The notes beneath the pieces are model-generated. The model saw nothing but the letters and a program-made list of their open reading frames with translations, searched no databases and was not told the origin of the DNA. A stretch of DNA of 64,000 nt from Corynebacterium provencense. Its GTDB lineage: Bacteria; Actinomycetota; Actinomycetes; Mycobacteriales; Mycobacteriaceae. Made by a program: the position numbers and the translations under genes. The stretch covers positions 713,062 through 777,061 of the forward strand of contig LT160593.1 in NCBI GenBank assembly GCA_900049755.1, read 5' to 3'. Shown here piece after piece: positions 22,791-31,363 of the stretch (position 1 is the first letter of the stretch; each line of letters opens with the position of its first letter).

Positions 22791-24587
22791 GTGCCCCGCC
22801 GTGAAGCTCAACCGTCCCCCGGAATGTCCGGTCTCCGTTCCCTGTTCCCGGACCTCGGGACCGCAGGCTCACGCAGCGCGCTCCTGCACCGCCCCTCCCC
22901 GGAGACCGTCGGAACCCGGACCGTCTTCCCCGCCCGCGACCGCACCAGGTTCAGGGCGGCACAGCTGTCCGGAACCTTCGGGGCGGTCCTTGTCGCGGTC
23001 GGCGGTCTCGGTGCCGGCGCAGTACCGGTCGTCGACAACAGTCTCTGGTCCCTGCCTGTCGTGGGGTTTCTCTCACTGCTGCTCCACTCGACGACCGTCA
23101 CCGTCTTCGTCGGCACCGGGTTCCTGGTGCTCGGATGGCTGATGATGTGGAGGTACTGTCTGCCGGCCCGTGACAGAGACGGCGCCGCGGCCCCGACGGT
23201 GCCCCTGCGGACCCTCTGGCGTACGGTCCTTGCCTGGTCACTGCCACTGCTGGCGACTGCCCCGCTGTTCACCCAGGACATCTACTCCTATCTCGCCCAG
23301 GGGTCGGTCGCCGCGCGTGGCCTCGACCCCTACTCCGCCGGGCCGGCGGACCTGCTGGGGGTCGACGACCCGCTGGCCAGGTCGGTCCCGCTGGTGTGGG
23401 CGCACTCCCCCGCCCCGTACGGGCCGGTGGCGGTGGGCCTGGCGTCACTGATCTACCGGGCGGTCGGGGACGCCGTGGGACCCGCGGTCCTGCTCCACCG
23501 GGTGATCGCCGTCGCCGGGCTCGCACTGGCCGCGTGGGCGATGGTCAGACTGGCCCGTCGCTGCGGGGTGAGGCCTCAGGCGACCCTCTGGCTCGGTGCG
23601 CTCAATCCGCTCGTTCCCCTCCATCTCATCGGCGGACTCCACAACGAGGCACTGATGATGGGGCTGATGCTCGCCGGTCTGGAACTGTCCCTCACCGCGA
23701 CCGACCGGAGCGCCGGACACCGGAACCGGTACCGGGTCCTGGTCGGTGCGGCGGGTCTGGTGCTCATCTGTTGCGCCGGCATGGTCAAGGTCACCGCCTT
23801 TCTTGCCCTGGGTTTCGCGGGGGTCGCCGTCGCCCGCTACCTCGGCGGAAGATTCCGCGACCTGGTCGCCGTGGCCTGCGTCTACCTGCTCGGAGCGGTG
23901 GCCGTCGTCGCCGCCTTCTCCTACGGGTCAGGTCTCGGGACCGGCTGGCTGCTGGTCCAGGGAGGTGCTGCCGACGTCGTCAGCTGGATGTCCCTGACCA
24001 CCGACATCGGCCTGCTCAGCAGTTCAGTGGGAAGTGCGCTCGGTCTCGGCGACCACACGGACACTGCCCTGACGGTCATGCGGCTGGCCGGCCTTGCGGT
24101 CGGAGGGTTCTGGGTGGTCAGGATGCTGTGGGCTTCGTTCCGCGGGGCGGTGCACCCCGTCGGCGGCCTGGGAGTGGCGACATTCTTTCTCGTACTGTTC
24201 TTCCCCGTGGTCCACCCCTGGTACCTGCTCTGGGCTGTCATGCCGCTGGCGGCCTGGGCAGACCGGGCGGGCTTCCGGGTCATCGTGGCCGTGATCTCCT
24301 CGGCCCTGAGTTTCTTCATCCTTCCCCGGGGTCTGAACCTCCCGCCGTCGACGGTGTCCCTGATCTATCTCATGTTCGTGTTCTTCTTCCTCGTGCTCCT
24401 CGGGGTCGGGGTTCTCGCCTACCGTCGGATCCGGGCCGCAGAATCAGGTTCCGGTACGGCGCACGGAACGGTCACCGGGGCGGTGTCCGGGACGGTTCCC
24501 GGCAGTGGACCGAACAACGACGCGAACAACGCTGCCGCCGCCGCCAACGATGCTGCCGACGGCGCCGACTACACTGGAGCGTCGTGA
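22791..24587 (+). CDS. mptB: Alpha-(1->6)-mannosyltransferase MptB (GT-C fold)
   Basis: The 598-residue polytopic membrane enzyme starts the mannan backbone of lipomannan and lipoarabinomannan, using polyprenyl-phosphate mannose on the outer face of the membrane. About a dozen hydrophobic segments are visible. The GT-C acidic motif lies in the first extracytoplasmic loop, FTQDIYSYLAQGS, followed by the conserved RGLDPYSAGP and SPAPYGPV. The C-terminal 45 residues are a low-complexity Gly/Ala/Asn tail. The gene faces sufR across the suf control region, the same neighbours as C. glutamicum mptB. Start GTG at 22791; its stop overlaps the next start (GTGA). Confidence 0.92.
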   Translation: MPRREAQPSPGMSGLRSLFPDLGTAGSRSALLHRPSPETVGTRTVFPARDRTRFRAAQLSGTFGAVLVAVGGLGAGAVPVVDNSLWSLPVVGFLSLLLHSTTVTVFVGTGFLVLGWLMMWRYCLPARDRDGAAAPTVPLRTLWRTVLAWSLPLLATAPLFTQDIYSYLAQGSVAARGLDPYSAGPADLLGVDDPLARSVPLVWAHSPAPYGPVAVGLASLIYRAVGDAVGPAVLLHRVIAVAGLALAAWAMVRLARRCGVRPQATLWLGALNPLVPLHLIGGLHNEALMMGLMLAGLELSLTATDRSAGHRNRYRVLVGAAGLVLICCAGMVKVTAFLALGFAGVAVARYLGGRFRDLVAVACVYLLGAVAVVAAFSYGSGLGTGWLLVQGGAADVVSWMSLTTDIGLLSSSVGSALGLGDHTDTALTVMRLAGLAVGGFWVVRMLWASFRGAVHPVGGLGVATFFLVLFFPVVHPWYLLWAVMPLAAWADRAGFRVIVAVISSALSFFILPRGLNLPPSTVSLIYLMFVFFFLVLLGVGVLAYRRIRAAESGSGTAHGTVTGAVSGTVPGSGPNNDANNAAAAANDAADGADYTGAS

Positions 24588-25621
24588 CGAATTCAGCGAC
24601 GAGTTCAGCCGCCCGACCCGCCGACCGGCAACCGGGCCCTTCCCCGGAACCGGTCCTGCACATGGCGGGGGTCGTGAAGAAATTCGGTCCCGTGACCGCG
24701 GTGGACGGCCTGGACCTCGACCTCGGCAGGGCCGAGGTTCTGGCACTCCTCGGCCCCAACGGGGCAGGAAAGACCACGACCGTCGAGATGTGCGAGGGGT
24801 TCATCACCCCGGACAGGGGCACTGTCCGGGTTCTGGGGACGGACCCGGCCACCGATGCGGACCGTCTCCGGGGCCGTATCGGGATCATGCTTCAGGGTGG
24901 AGGCGCCTACCCGGGCATCAGGGTCGGTGAGATGCTCAGGCTCGCGGCGTCCTACTCCGCTGATCCTCTCGACCCGGACTGGCTGCTGGAGATCGTGGGG
25001 TTGTCAGGCCACGAGAAATCGAACTACCGGCGGCTGTCCGGCGGACAGCAGCAGCGGCTCTCGCTGGCACTCGCCCTTGTGGGCCGTCCGGAGCTGGTCT
25101 TCCTCGACGAACCGACGGCAGGTCTGGACGCCCAGTCCAGGCTCGCGGTGTGGGAGCTCATCTCAGCCCTGAGCAGGGACGGTGTGTCGGTTGTTCTGAC
25201 CACCCATCTCATGGACGAGGCGGAGGCGCTTGCGGACCGGGTCGTGATCATCGACCACGGGGCGGTCGTCGCCCAGGGGACGGTCTCCGAGCTCACCGGG
25301 TCGGCTGACCCGGTGGTCACGGTGAAGTGTTCGGGAACTCCTGATCTGGACGCCCTCCGCGACCGGCTGCCCGGCGTCACGGTCACCGCGGTCCGCCCGG
25401 ACCGTTTCACGGTGACCCCGGTTTCGCCGGCGTCGCACCCGTCTACGGTCTCCCCTGTGTCCCACGGGGCCGGTGGGACCTCTGCCGTCACTCCGGCCCT
25501 GGTGGCCGGCATCGCCTCCGCTGTCGGCGACCAGGGCGTCCTCATCACCTCACTGACCGTGGAACAGCGCAGTCTCGAAAGTGTGTTCCTCGACATCACC
25601 GGACGGGAGATCCGCTCATGA
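24584..25621 (+). CDS. ABC transporter ATP-binding protein (DrrA/CcmA type)
   Basis: A 345-residue ATPase. Walker A GPNGAGKTT, signature RRLSGGQQQRLSLALA and Walker B LVFLDEPTAGLD are intact, with the C-terminal extension of drug-export ATPases (residues 235-345), here with a Ser/Pro-rich linker. It starts at a GTG overlapping the mptB stop and ends in an ATGA overlap with the permease gene. With only one permease gene, the complex is probably a dimer of each. The substrate is unknown; proximity to mptB suggests, but does not show, an envelope role. Confidence 0.9.
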   Translation: MTNSATSSAARPADRQPGPSPEPVLHMAGVVKKFGPVTAVDGLDLDLGRAEVLALLGPNGAGKTTTVEMCEGFITPDRGTVRVLGTDPATDADRLRGRIGIMLQGGGAYPGIRVGEMLRLAASYSADPLDPDWLLEIVGLSGHEKSNYRRLSGGQQQRLSLALALVGRPELVFLDEPTAGLDAQSRLAVWELISALSRDGVSVVLTTHLMDEAEALADRVVIIDHGAVVAQGTVSELTGSADPVVTVKCSGTPDLDALRDRLPGVTVTAVRPDRFTVTPVSPASHPSTVSPVSHGAGGTSAVTPALVAGIASAVGDQGVLITSLTVEQRSLESVFLDITGREIRS

Positions 25622-26418
25622 GCACCTCAGGGCACACCCCGGGCCGCTTCGCACCGGGGACGTTCCGTCCCGGTCCCTCGCGTGCACCCGCGGTCCAGAT
25701 GCTGAAGTCCCAGGCGAAGATCGAGACTCTGCTGTTCCTCCGTCACGGGGAACAGCAGCTCGTGTCCCTCGTGATTCCCCTGGGAATGCTCGTGATCTTC
25801 AGTCTGCTGCCGCTCACCGGACTCGACGACCCGGTGGACTCGGTCTACCCCATGACCCTCGCGGTGGCACTGATGGGCGCGGGGTTCACCGGACAGTCCA
25901 TATCGGTGGCGTTCGACCGGAGGTACGGGGCACTCAAACGCATCGGCGCCTCGGGTGTGCCCACGCGGATCCTCATCGCCGGCAGGATCGCAGCGGTCCT
26001 GGCCGCCGTCGTGACCCAGCTGGTTGTCCTGACAGCGGTGGCGCTGGTGCTGGGGTGGAGGCCCGACTTCGCCGGAGCACTGCCGGCGGCGGCGTTCCTC
26101 ATTGTCGGAGCGGCCGCATTCACCGCACTCGGACTGCTGCTCGGCGGAACGCTCAGTTCCGACCTGGTCCTCGCCCTCGGCAACACCGTCTGGTTCCTTC
26201 TCATGGCTGCTGCCGTGGTGACTGTCCTCGACCCCGCGCTTCCCGTTCCGTTGACCGTCGCACTGGACGTGCTCCCCTCCGTGGCGCTGACCCACGGTCT
26301 GCTGGAGGCGGCTGCCGGCGGTTTCGACGGTGGTGCACTGCTCGTCCTTGTGGTGTGGGGTGTGGGGGGCACCCTCGCTGCGCTGCGCTGGTTCTCTTTC
26401 ACGATGGACGCCGACTAG
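25618..26418 (+). CDS. ABC-2 type transporter permease
   Basis: A 266-residue membrane protein with six predicted segments, starting at about residues 42-62 (LVIPLGMLVIFSLLPLTG). It contains the FDRRYGALKRIGASGVP loop, a hallmark of ABC-2 exporters that contact the ATPase. It overlaps the ATPase gene by four bases. The pair between mptB and ctaA is conserved in corynebacteria and mycobacteria. The substrate is unknown. Confidence 0.9.
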   Translation: MSTSGHTPGRFAPGTFRPGPSRAPAVQMLKSQAKIETLLFLRHGEQQLVSLVIPLGMLVIFSLLPLTGLDDPVDSVYPMTLAVALMGAGFTGQSISVAFDRRYGALKRIGASGVPTRILIAGRIAAVLAAVVTQLVVLTAVALVLGWRPDFAGALPAAAFLIVGAAAFTALGLLLGGTLSSDLVLALGNTVWFLLMAAAVVTVLDPALPVPLTVALDVLPSVALTHGLLEAAAGGFDGGALLVLVVWGVGGTLAALRWFSFTMDAD

Positions 26419-26429
26419 ACTCGGCGACC

Positions 26430-26530
26430 GTGACCACGACGCCGGAGACGCCCGAGAAACTCAGCAGCACTGTTCCGGAGGCGGCGGTGCCGGCAGTACC
26501 GCCGGCGGACGTCGCGCGGCCCCCACGGCG
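26430..26530 (+). pseudogene. ctaA: Probable original 5' end of ctaA, now out of frame
   Basis: A GTG start 12 bases after the permease stop opens a frame VTTTPETPEKLSSTVPEAAV followed by proline-rich residues, typical of the disordered cytoplasmic N-terminus of actinobacterial CtaA. It is separated from the CtaA membrane domain by an anomalous stretch (26531-26690), is in a different frame, and meets a stop at 26627. I infer that it belonged to ctaA before the sequence was disrupted. Confidence 0.5.
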
Positions 26531-26690
26531 GGTAACGACCGTACCGGGCGTTCCGCCCGCCGGCGGTTCCCCCGGACCGAGTGGGCGACCCTTCGCGCCC
26601 CCGGATTTTCCTTTCACCTGGGTGTGACTGTGGGGCTGTTGGCTGGTCTTTGTCTCTTATACCCATCGGATTGTTTAAAAGGGACGGGCC
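26531..26690 (+). other. Noisy copy of ctaA interior ending in a Tn5 mosaic-end-like sequence (likely assembly artefact)
   Basis: Bases 26616-26650 match 27393-27427 inside ctaA at 33 of 35 positions. By eye the match extends left to 26531 (against 27308) at roughly 70% identity with one or two single-base gaps, and many mismatches replace A by C or G. Directly after the copy, 26650-26668 reads TTGTCTCTTATACCCATCG, 16 of 19 matches to the Tn5 mosaic end CTGTCTCTTATACACATCT used in Nextera libraries. A poor-quality read running from ctaA into adapter would produce exactly this. Confidence 0.75.
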
Positions 26691-26713
26691 TGACTCTCCG
26701 CCTCTACGCGGCC

Positions 26714-27715
26714 GTGGCCCGCCTGTGCCGCCGTCTGCCTGTGCCCACGGTGCAACGGCAGTGGCTCTACGCTGTCATCCTCATGTTCTGCCAGGGGGGC
26801 ATCACCTTCACCGGATCTCTGGTGAGGGTCACAGGCTCCGGCCTGGGCTGTCCGACGTGGCCGGAGTGCCAGCCGGGTTCCCTGGTCCCGGAGTCGGGGG
26901 CGGCGCCGGCGATCCACCAGGCCATCGAGTTCGGCAACCGGATGCTCACTTTCGTCGTGTCCCTTGCCGCGTTGCTGGCGTTCCTGGCGGTCCTGCGTGC
27001 GGCCCGCCGCAGTTCACTGCTGGACATTGCCTTTCTGCAGGGTCTGGGGATCATAGCCCAGGCGGTCATCGGTGGCGTCACCGTCCACATGGATCTGGCG
27101 TGGTGGATGGTCATGGCGCACTTCCTGCCGTCGATGCTGCTGACTTTCTTCGCGGCCGTGCTGGTGGTGAAGGTCCGCGAGCCTGATGACGCGGTGAAGC
27201 ACGCCGGTATGCCGGCGGCCCTGCGGTGGGCCACCTGGATCTCTGCGGCCAGTCTGGCGGTGGTTCTGGTCACCGGGACGATGACGACCAGTTCCGGCCC
27301 CCACGCCGGTGACGACGCTATCCGGCAGTCCGACCGACTGCAGATACCGCTGATCGAGATGGCGAACCTTCACGCCCACGGGATGTACCTTTACCTGGGT
27401 GTGACTGTCGGGCTGCTGGCTGGTCTTTTCGCTGTCCGGGCTGACCGCAGGATTCTGAGGGTGGCAGGCTGGCTCATTCTGGGCATAGTCCTGCAGGCGG
27501 CTGTGGGGATCATCCAGTACAACATGAATGTGCCCAGGTGGACGGTCCCCCTGCACGTCATCGGTTCTGCCGTGCTCACTGCGGCGACCGGGATGCTGTG
27601 GTCGATGAGGTTCCGCAGGGGGGATGCCTCACTTGACCGGACCTTCGACAACTGGGAGGACGGACAGGGCAGGCAGGACGCCCGGGGCGGGGACGCGGAC
27701 ACTGTCCGGTCCTGA
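26714..27715 (+). CDS. ctaA: Heme A synthase CtaA (5' end uncertain)
   Basis: CtaA oxidises the C8 methyl group of heme O to give heme A for the aa3 cytochrome oxidase. The frame holds the eight-segment family fold. The first half has CQGGITFTGSLVRVTGSGLGC and the heme-binding EFGNRMLTF, with histidines in AIHQAIEFGNR and VHMDLAWWMVMAHF. The second half has TMTTSSGPHAGDD, ANLHAHGMYLYLGV and VPLHVIGSAV. The cysteines in SGLGCPTWPEC suit the actinobacterial type. The start is not secure: GTG at 26714 or 26741 gives about 325-333 residues, while the natural start was probably the GTG at 26430. Everything from residue 10 on looks normal. Confidence 0.88.
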   Translation: MARLCRRLPVPTVQRQWLYAVILMFCQGGITFTGSLVRVTGSGLGCPTWPECQPGSLVPESGAAPAIHQAIEFGNRMLTFVVSLAALLAFLAVLRAARRSSLLDIAFLQGLGIIAQAVIGGVTVHMDLAWWMVMAHFLPSMLLTFFAAVLVVKVREPDDAVKHAGMPAALRWATWISAASLAVVLVTGTMTTSSGPHAGDDAIRQSDRLQIPLIEMANLHAHGMYLYLGVTVGLLAGLFAVRADRRILRVAGWLILGIVLQAAVGIIQYNMNVPRWTVPLHVIGSAVLTAATGMLWSMRFRRGDASLDRTFDNWEDGQGRQDARGGDADTVRS

Positions 27716-27806
27716 GGCTGCCGGACAGAAGGAGGGCGGGTGCGGGCGCTCCGGCCCCGGTGCGCAGCGGCAGCCGTCCGGTGGTGACATCGGGGTCGGT
27801 GGAGGT

Positions 27807-28793
27807 TCAGCGGGGAGGAAGCGTCCCCAGGTAGGACTGCCGGTACCGGTCGGTGACGCGACGGGTCGCCGACCTCTCCGGTGGGAGTCCGTCATTGAGA
27901 GGTTGCGGCAGTCCCACGGTCGGAAGATCCATCGGCAACCGGACGGGTACCTCTGCCATGAACGTCGTGACCACTGACTCGACCGCTTCTTCGTCGGCGG
28001 CGAAGTGCCGGTCGGCAAGGTGACTGGTGTCCACCCGTCCGAGGCCGAGGTCGGTGGCAAAGTCTTCGCGGGAGTACCCGGCCCGTCGGGCTCCGTCCGC
28101 AGTCATGGGCGCGAAATAGTAGGTGTAGGACCGGTACAGGTCGCAGTCTCCGATGCCCGGAGGGGTGCCGTCCGGAAAGGCTTTCCGGGTTCTTTCCCCG
28201 GCTGCGCGCTCCGCTGCCCTGTCGAGAGCTTTCCATATGAGCACTGCCGCGGTCACTCCGAGTACCAGTCCGAAGATCCCGGTGAAGAAGCCGACCCCGA
28301 AAAGCTGCACAACCACCGCTGCCGTAACGAGGACCGTGACGGCTTTCGCCGGTGCCCGGAGCCTGACGGCCGGTGGTTTCTCAACTGAAGAGACCCGGCT
28401 TTCGGCCTCGCTCACCAACTGTCTGACGGACCGTGCATCTGCGACGAAGGCTAATCTGAATGACGCCCTGTACTCCCTGATCACTGTCAGAAACGGGACG
28501 GCAAATCCCTTCTCCCATGCCGTGTATTTCTTTCCGATGGTGGTGTCCAGCCACTGCTGGTAGCGGAGGTTCCGGTTCTCCGCTGTCTCTCTCTGCTGGG
28601 CCTCGAGCTGTGCCCGTGCGATCTCAGAATGGTCCTGAGATTCCCGGAGAATCCGGTCGAGCTGGTCGTTGGCCAGGTTCTGGGAGCGGAGAATATGCTG
28701 CTGGGCGGCCAGCGACTGCTTCTCTCTCCGTATTCTCCTGTCTCTCTCGGAGCCGCCGAAGAAGTCGTCTACGGCATCTTCAAAGTCTGGCAT
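27807..28793 (-). CDS. Hypothetical coiled-coil protein with central membrane hairpin
   Basis: This 328-residue protein is not assigned to a family. Residues 15-80 are strongly charged and helical with heptad character (SERDRRIRREKQSLAAQQHI and onward), so a coiled coil is likely. Residues 151-188 form two hydrophobic segments separated by a short turn (a hairpin), followed by a cytoplasmic C-terminal half with a DLYRSYTYYFAP segment and a possible helix-turn-helix-like SREDFATDLGLGRVDTSHLADRHF. It lies 46 bases after the small Cro-like gene on the same strand and is probably co-transcribed with it, in an accessory stretch between ctaA and ctaB. Confidence 0.6.
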   Translation of the reverse strand: MPDFEDAVDDFFGGSERDRRIRREKQSLAAQQHILRSQNLANDQLDRILRESQDHSEIARAQLEAQQRETAENRNLRYQQWLDTTIGKKYTAWEKGFAVPFLTVIREYRASFRLAFVADARSVRQLVSEAESRVSSVEKPPAVRLRAPAKAVTVLVTAAVVVQLFGVGFFTGIFGLVLGVTAAVLIWKALDRAAERAAGERTRKAFPDGTPPGIGDCDLYRSYTYYFAPMTADGARRAGYSREDFATDLGLGRVDTSHLADRHFAADEEAVESVVTTFMAEVPVRLPMDLPTVGLPQPLNDGLPPERSATRRVTDRYRQSYLGTLPPR

Positions 28794-28839
28794 GACGGTA
28801 TAAGGTGTCCTTTCCGCGGTCTGACTGAGTCAGTAGGTG

Positions 28840-29076
28840 TCAGTCTGTGTCACGGGAAACGAGCCGTGTCCAGATGTGCAGTTCGCGGGGTGTTCCCATC
28901 AGGGAGGCGACATGCACGGCCATGGGCAGTCCCACAGGGGCGCCGTTTCTCAGTGCGTGGAGTTCTTCAGGGGTGACGCGCAGCGATGCTGCGAGTTCAC
29001 GGTCGTCGGTGATGCCGAGGGATCCGGCTATATGGTCGAGTGCTCCGGGTCGGAACTCATAGACTGCCCGTACCAT
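28840..29076 (-). CDS. Small Cro/XRE-like HTH protein
   Basis: A 78-residue protein. MVRAVYEFRPGALDHIAGSL is followed by the helix-turn-helix-like DDRELAASLRVTPEELHALRN. The pattern (helix, LA..L.V....L..LR.G) matches small Cro-like regulators found in corynebacterial prophages and islands. The ATG at 29076 has a strong GGGAGGGG ribosome site; the longer open frame upstream lacks one. It is divergent from the ImmR/ImmA-like pair, sharing a 190-base spacer, which is the classic repressor/anti-repressor layout. Confidence 0.6.
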   Translation of the reverse strand: MVRAVYEFRPGALDHIAGSLGITDDRELAASLRVTPEELHALRNGAPVGLPMAVHVASLMGTPRELHIWTRLVSRDTD

Positions 29077-29192
29077 CGGCTCCCCTCCCTCCGCTGCGAT
29101 CTGCCCGTGGCGCCGGTCTGCGGGCACCGGCCGGCCGGCTCCGGGCCGGTAGTCCGGATCTTCCGGCACCTGAAATACATAATGCAATCTCA

Positions 29193-29215
29193 GCGGACAA
29201 TATGCAACAGTCCGC
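29193..29215. promoter_or_regulatory. Inverted repeat in the divergent HTH spacer (operator candidate)
   Basis: GCGGAC (29193-29198) and GTCCGC (29210-29215) are perfect inverted arms around an 11-base AT-rich centre, AATATGCAACA. They lie midway between the Cro-like and ImmR-like genes, whose products are both HTH proteins. A related TGCAA element recurs 20 bases to the left. Which protein binds is not known. Confidence 0.4.
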
Positions 29216-29266
29216 GGATGTGCTCTCCCCCCGCGTATGACTACATCGTGCACTAGCATGGGGACA

Positions 29267-29797
29267 ATGAATTACCGTGCGTGGATCAACGCGCTCATCG
29301 GAACGGACACTCTCCGGGTCGCCTCAGCGAAGATCGGTCTCTCCCACAGCACCATCACCCGCCAGCTCAGCCGGGGTACCCTCACTCCCACGGCCGTCAT
29401 CTCACTGTGCCGCGCCTACGGGAGATCTCCGGTGGACGGACTGGTGGAAACCGGCTATCTACGGGCCGAGGAGACCGAAGGTGTCGGTGTGCCCCGTGCG
29501 CTCGTCGCCGCGACCAACCAGGAACTGCTCGACGAAGTCCTGCGGCGCAGCGATCCTGAGGCCCGCACCCTTTTCGGTCTGGACGATGACCTCATCAACC
29601 CCGCTCCGGAGGGTCAGCACGCGGGCGGGACAGGGGGTACGGGAAGGCAAGGAAGACAGGGAAGGCAGGGAAAACAGCCTGTCACCGACCGTGACGACGG
29701 CACGGTGGTCTCCTGGCGGCCGCACCCTCATGCGGCCGACGGCAGCCCGGACGAGGATGAAGGACGCGCTGATGCCGGAAGCGACCCCCTCCACTGA
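29267..29797 (+). CDS. HTH transcriptional regulator (ImmR-like)
   Basis: A 176-residue protein. The N-terminal 60 residues contain a helix-turn-helix: TDTLRVASAKIGLSHSTITR, then QLSRGTLTPTAVISLCRAYG. Residues 60-110 look like a small dimer or linker region, and the tail after residue 115 is low-complexity (Gly/Arg/Gln repeats GRQGRQGRQGK) and probably disordered, a possible cleavage target. The next gene overlaps it and encodes an ImmA/IrrE peptidase, the standard repressor/protease pair of phages and integrative elements. ATG at 29258 is an alternative start. Confidence 0.72.
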   Translation: MNYRAWINALIGTDTLRVASAKIGLSHSTITRQLSRGTLTPTAVISLCRAYGRSPVDGLVETGYLRAEETEGVGVPRALVAATNQELLDEVLRRSDPEARTLFGLDDDLINPAPEGQHAGGTGGTGRQGRQGRQGKQPVTDRDDGTVVSWRPHPHAADGSPDEDEGRADAGSDPLH

Positions 29798-30164
29798 GGA
29801 TCTGCTGGCCCTGGCAGAGCTGCTCACCGGCAGCAGCGTCCGCTGGTACCGGGGCGGCCCCAAGGGTGAGTGGGACAGTGACGCCCGACGGATCAGTGTG
29901 CGCCACGGAATGTCGGACGCCCAGACCAGATCTACTCTCGCGCACGAGCTCGCGCATGTGGTCCACGCCGACCCTGCGGACTGCGGAGGCGCGCAGGAGG
30001 CGCGGGCAGACCGCTTCGCCGCACATCTGCTGATACGCGTGGAGGACTTCGTCCGGGCGGAAACTGTCTACGGCGGGGACGAGGACCGGATTGCCGAGGA
30101 ACTCGGGGTCACCCGACACCTCGTCAGGGCATGGAAACGCTCGGTGGCAGGGCACCCGGACTGA
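29772..30164 (+). CDS. ImmA/IrrE-family metallopeptidase
   Basis: A 130-residue zinc peptidase. The HExxH motif is in STLAHELAHVVHADPADC, with the second metal-ligand region in EARADRFAAHLLI, as in ImmA and IrrE. Such enzymes cleave and inactivate a cognate HTH repressor on a stress signal. The start overlaps the repressor gene by 26 bases; AAGGA lies eight bases before the ATG at 29772. The C-terminal 40 residues (DRIAEELGVTRHLVRAWKRS) look like an additional HTH element, which is common in this family. Confidence 0.85.
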   Translation: MPEATPSTEDLLALAELLTGSSVRWYRGGPKGEWDSDARRISVRHGMSDAQTRSTLAHELAHVVHADPADCGGAQEARADRFAAHLLIRVEDFVRAETVYGGDEDRIAEELGVTRHLVRAWKRSVAGHPD

Positions 30165-30202
30165 CCCGCTGGCGGGCCCGGGGGAATTCCGGGAAGCTGC
30201 AG

Positions 30203-31132
30203 TCAGGCGCCGCCGAGCATCTCCGCGACCGTCTGCAGTCCGACCACGGCGTCCACCGAGAGCCCGACAAAGAGGATGGACAGGTAATTGTTCGACAGGA
30301 AGAACAGGTTCATGGGTTTGACCTTCTCGCCGCTCTTCACTCCGGTGTGCAGGGCCCAGGCCCGGATGATGAACCAGGCACCACTGACGACGGCGACTGC
30401 CGCGTAGATCCAGCCGGCCGCGGGAACCAGGAGCAGGGAACAGATGACTGTCGCCCACGTGTACCAGAGGATCTGGCGGGTGACCTCCACCGGTGGTTTG
30501 ACCACCGGCATCATCGGAATTCCCGCGGCCTCGTAGTCCTCGCGGTAGCGCATGCCGAGGGCCCAGGTGTGCGGTGGCGTCCAGAAGAAGATGATCAGGA
30601 ACAGCACCAGTGCCTGCCCCCATGACTCCCAGCCGGCGTGGAAGGCACCGCCGGTGGCGTCGGTCGTCGTCGCCCATCCGACCATCACCGGCATACATCC
30701 GGCCGCACCACCCCAGATGACGTTCTGCCAGGTCCGCCGCTTGAGCCACTTCGTGTAGACGAAGATGTAGAAGAGGATCGTAACGATGATGAACACGGCG
30801 GCCAGCCACGATCCGCAGAGCAGCCAGAGCCACAGGACACTGGCCACCGTCAGGCACCACGCGAACACCGTCGCCTGACGCTTGGTCACGGTGTGACGGG
30901 CCAGGGGGCGCCTGTGGGTCCGGCGCATGATCTGGTCGATGTCGTAGTCGGCGATCATGTTGAAGGCGTTCGCCGCAGCAGCGCCCATCCACCCGCCCAC
31001 CAGGGTCAGCAGGACGAGTCCCAGGTCGATCTGACCGCGCTGCGCCTGGAGCATGGAGGGGATCGCGGCCACAAGGAGAAGTTCGATGACCCGTGGCTTG
31101 GTCAGCGAGATGTACGCCTTGATCTTCTCCAC
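30203..31132 (-). CDS. ctaB: Protoheme IX farnesyltransferase (heme O synthase)
   Basis: The 309-residue integral membrane enzyme adds a farnesyl group to heme B, giving heme O, the substrate of CtaA. It is a UbiA-superfamily prenyltransferase with about nine segments. The first Asp-rich motif is [15 protein letters not shown], with the family's RRPL after it, and the second is in the region [21 protein letters not shown]. The GTG start is the only sensible one. It is divergent from tkt, as in most Mycobacteriales. Confidence 0.95.
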   Translation of the reverse strand: MEKIKAYISLTKPRVIELLLVAAIPSMLQAQRGQIDLGLVLLTLVGGWMGAAAANAFNMIADYDIDQIMRRTHRRPLARHTVTKRQATVFAWCLTVASVLWLWLLCGSWLAAVFIIVTILFYIFVYTKWLKRRTWQNVIWGGAAGCMPVMVGWATTTDATGGAFHAGWESWGQALVLFLIIFFWTPPHTWALGMRYREDYEAAGIPMMPVVKPPVEVTRQILWYTWATVICSLLLVPAAGWIYAAVAVVSGAWFIIRAWALHTGVKSGEKVKPMNLFFLSNNYLSILFVGLSVDAVVGLQTVAEMLGGA

Positions 31133-31363
31133 GGGTTTCCTGTCCTCCGTCTGCCACAGTCATGTCGCCGTCCCCGCTGACCGGGCAAAGTTGACCGGGC
31201 AAACCGGAACTCTCCTCCGGCGACCGACGGCGGCGCTGCCAGTCCGTCAGGTTACCTGAGCCCCACCGGTGATCGTAATCCACCGCACCGCAGCCCCATA
31301 ACCATTCCGGGGGAACTACACTGTCGGGGTATCCCCGAAACACTTCAGGAAGGCGACCCCAGC

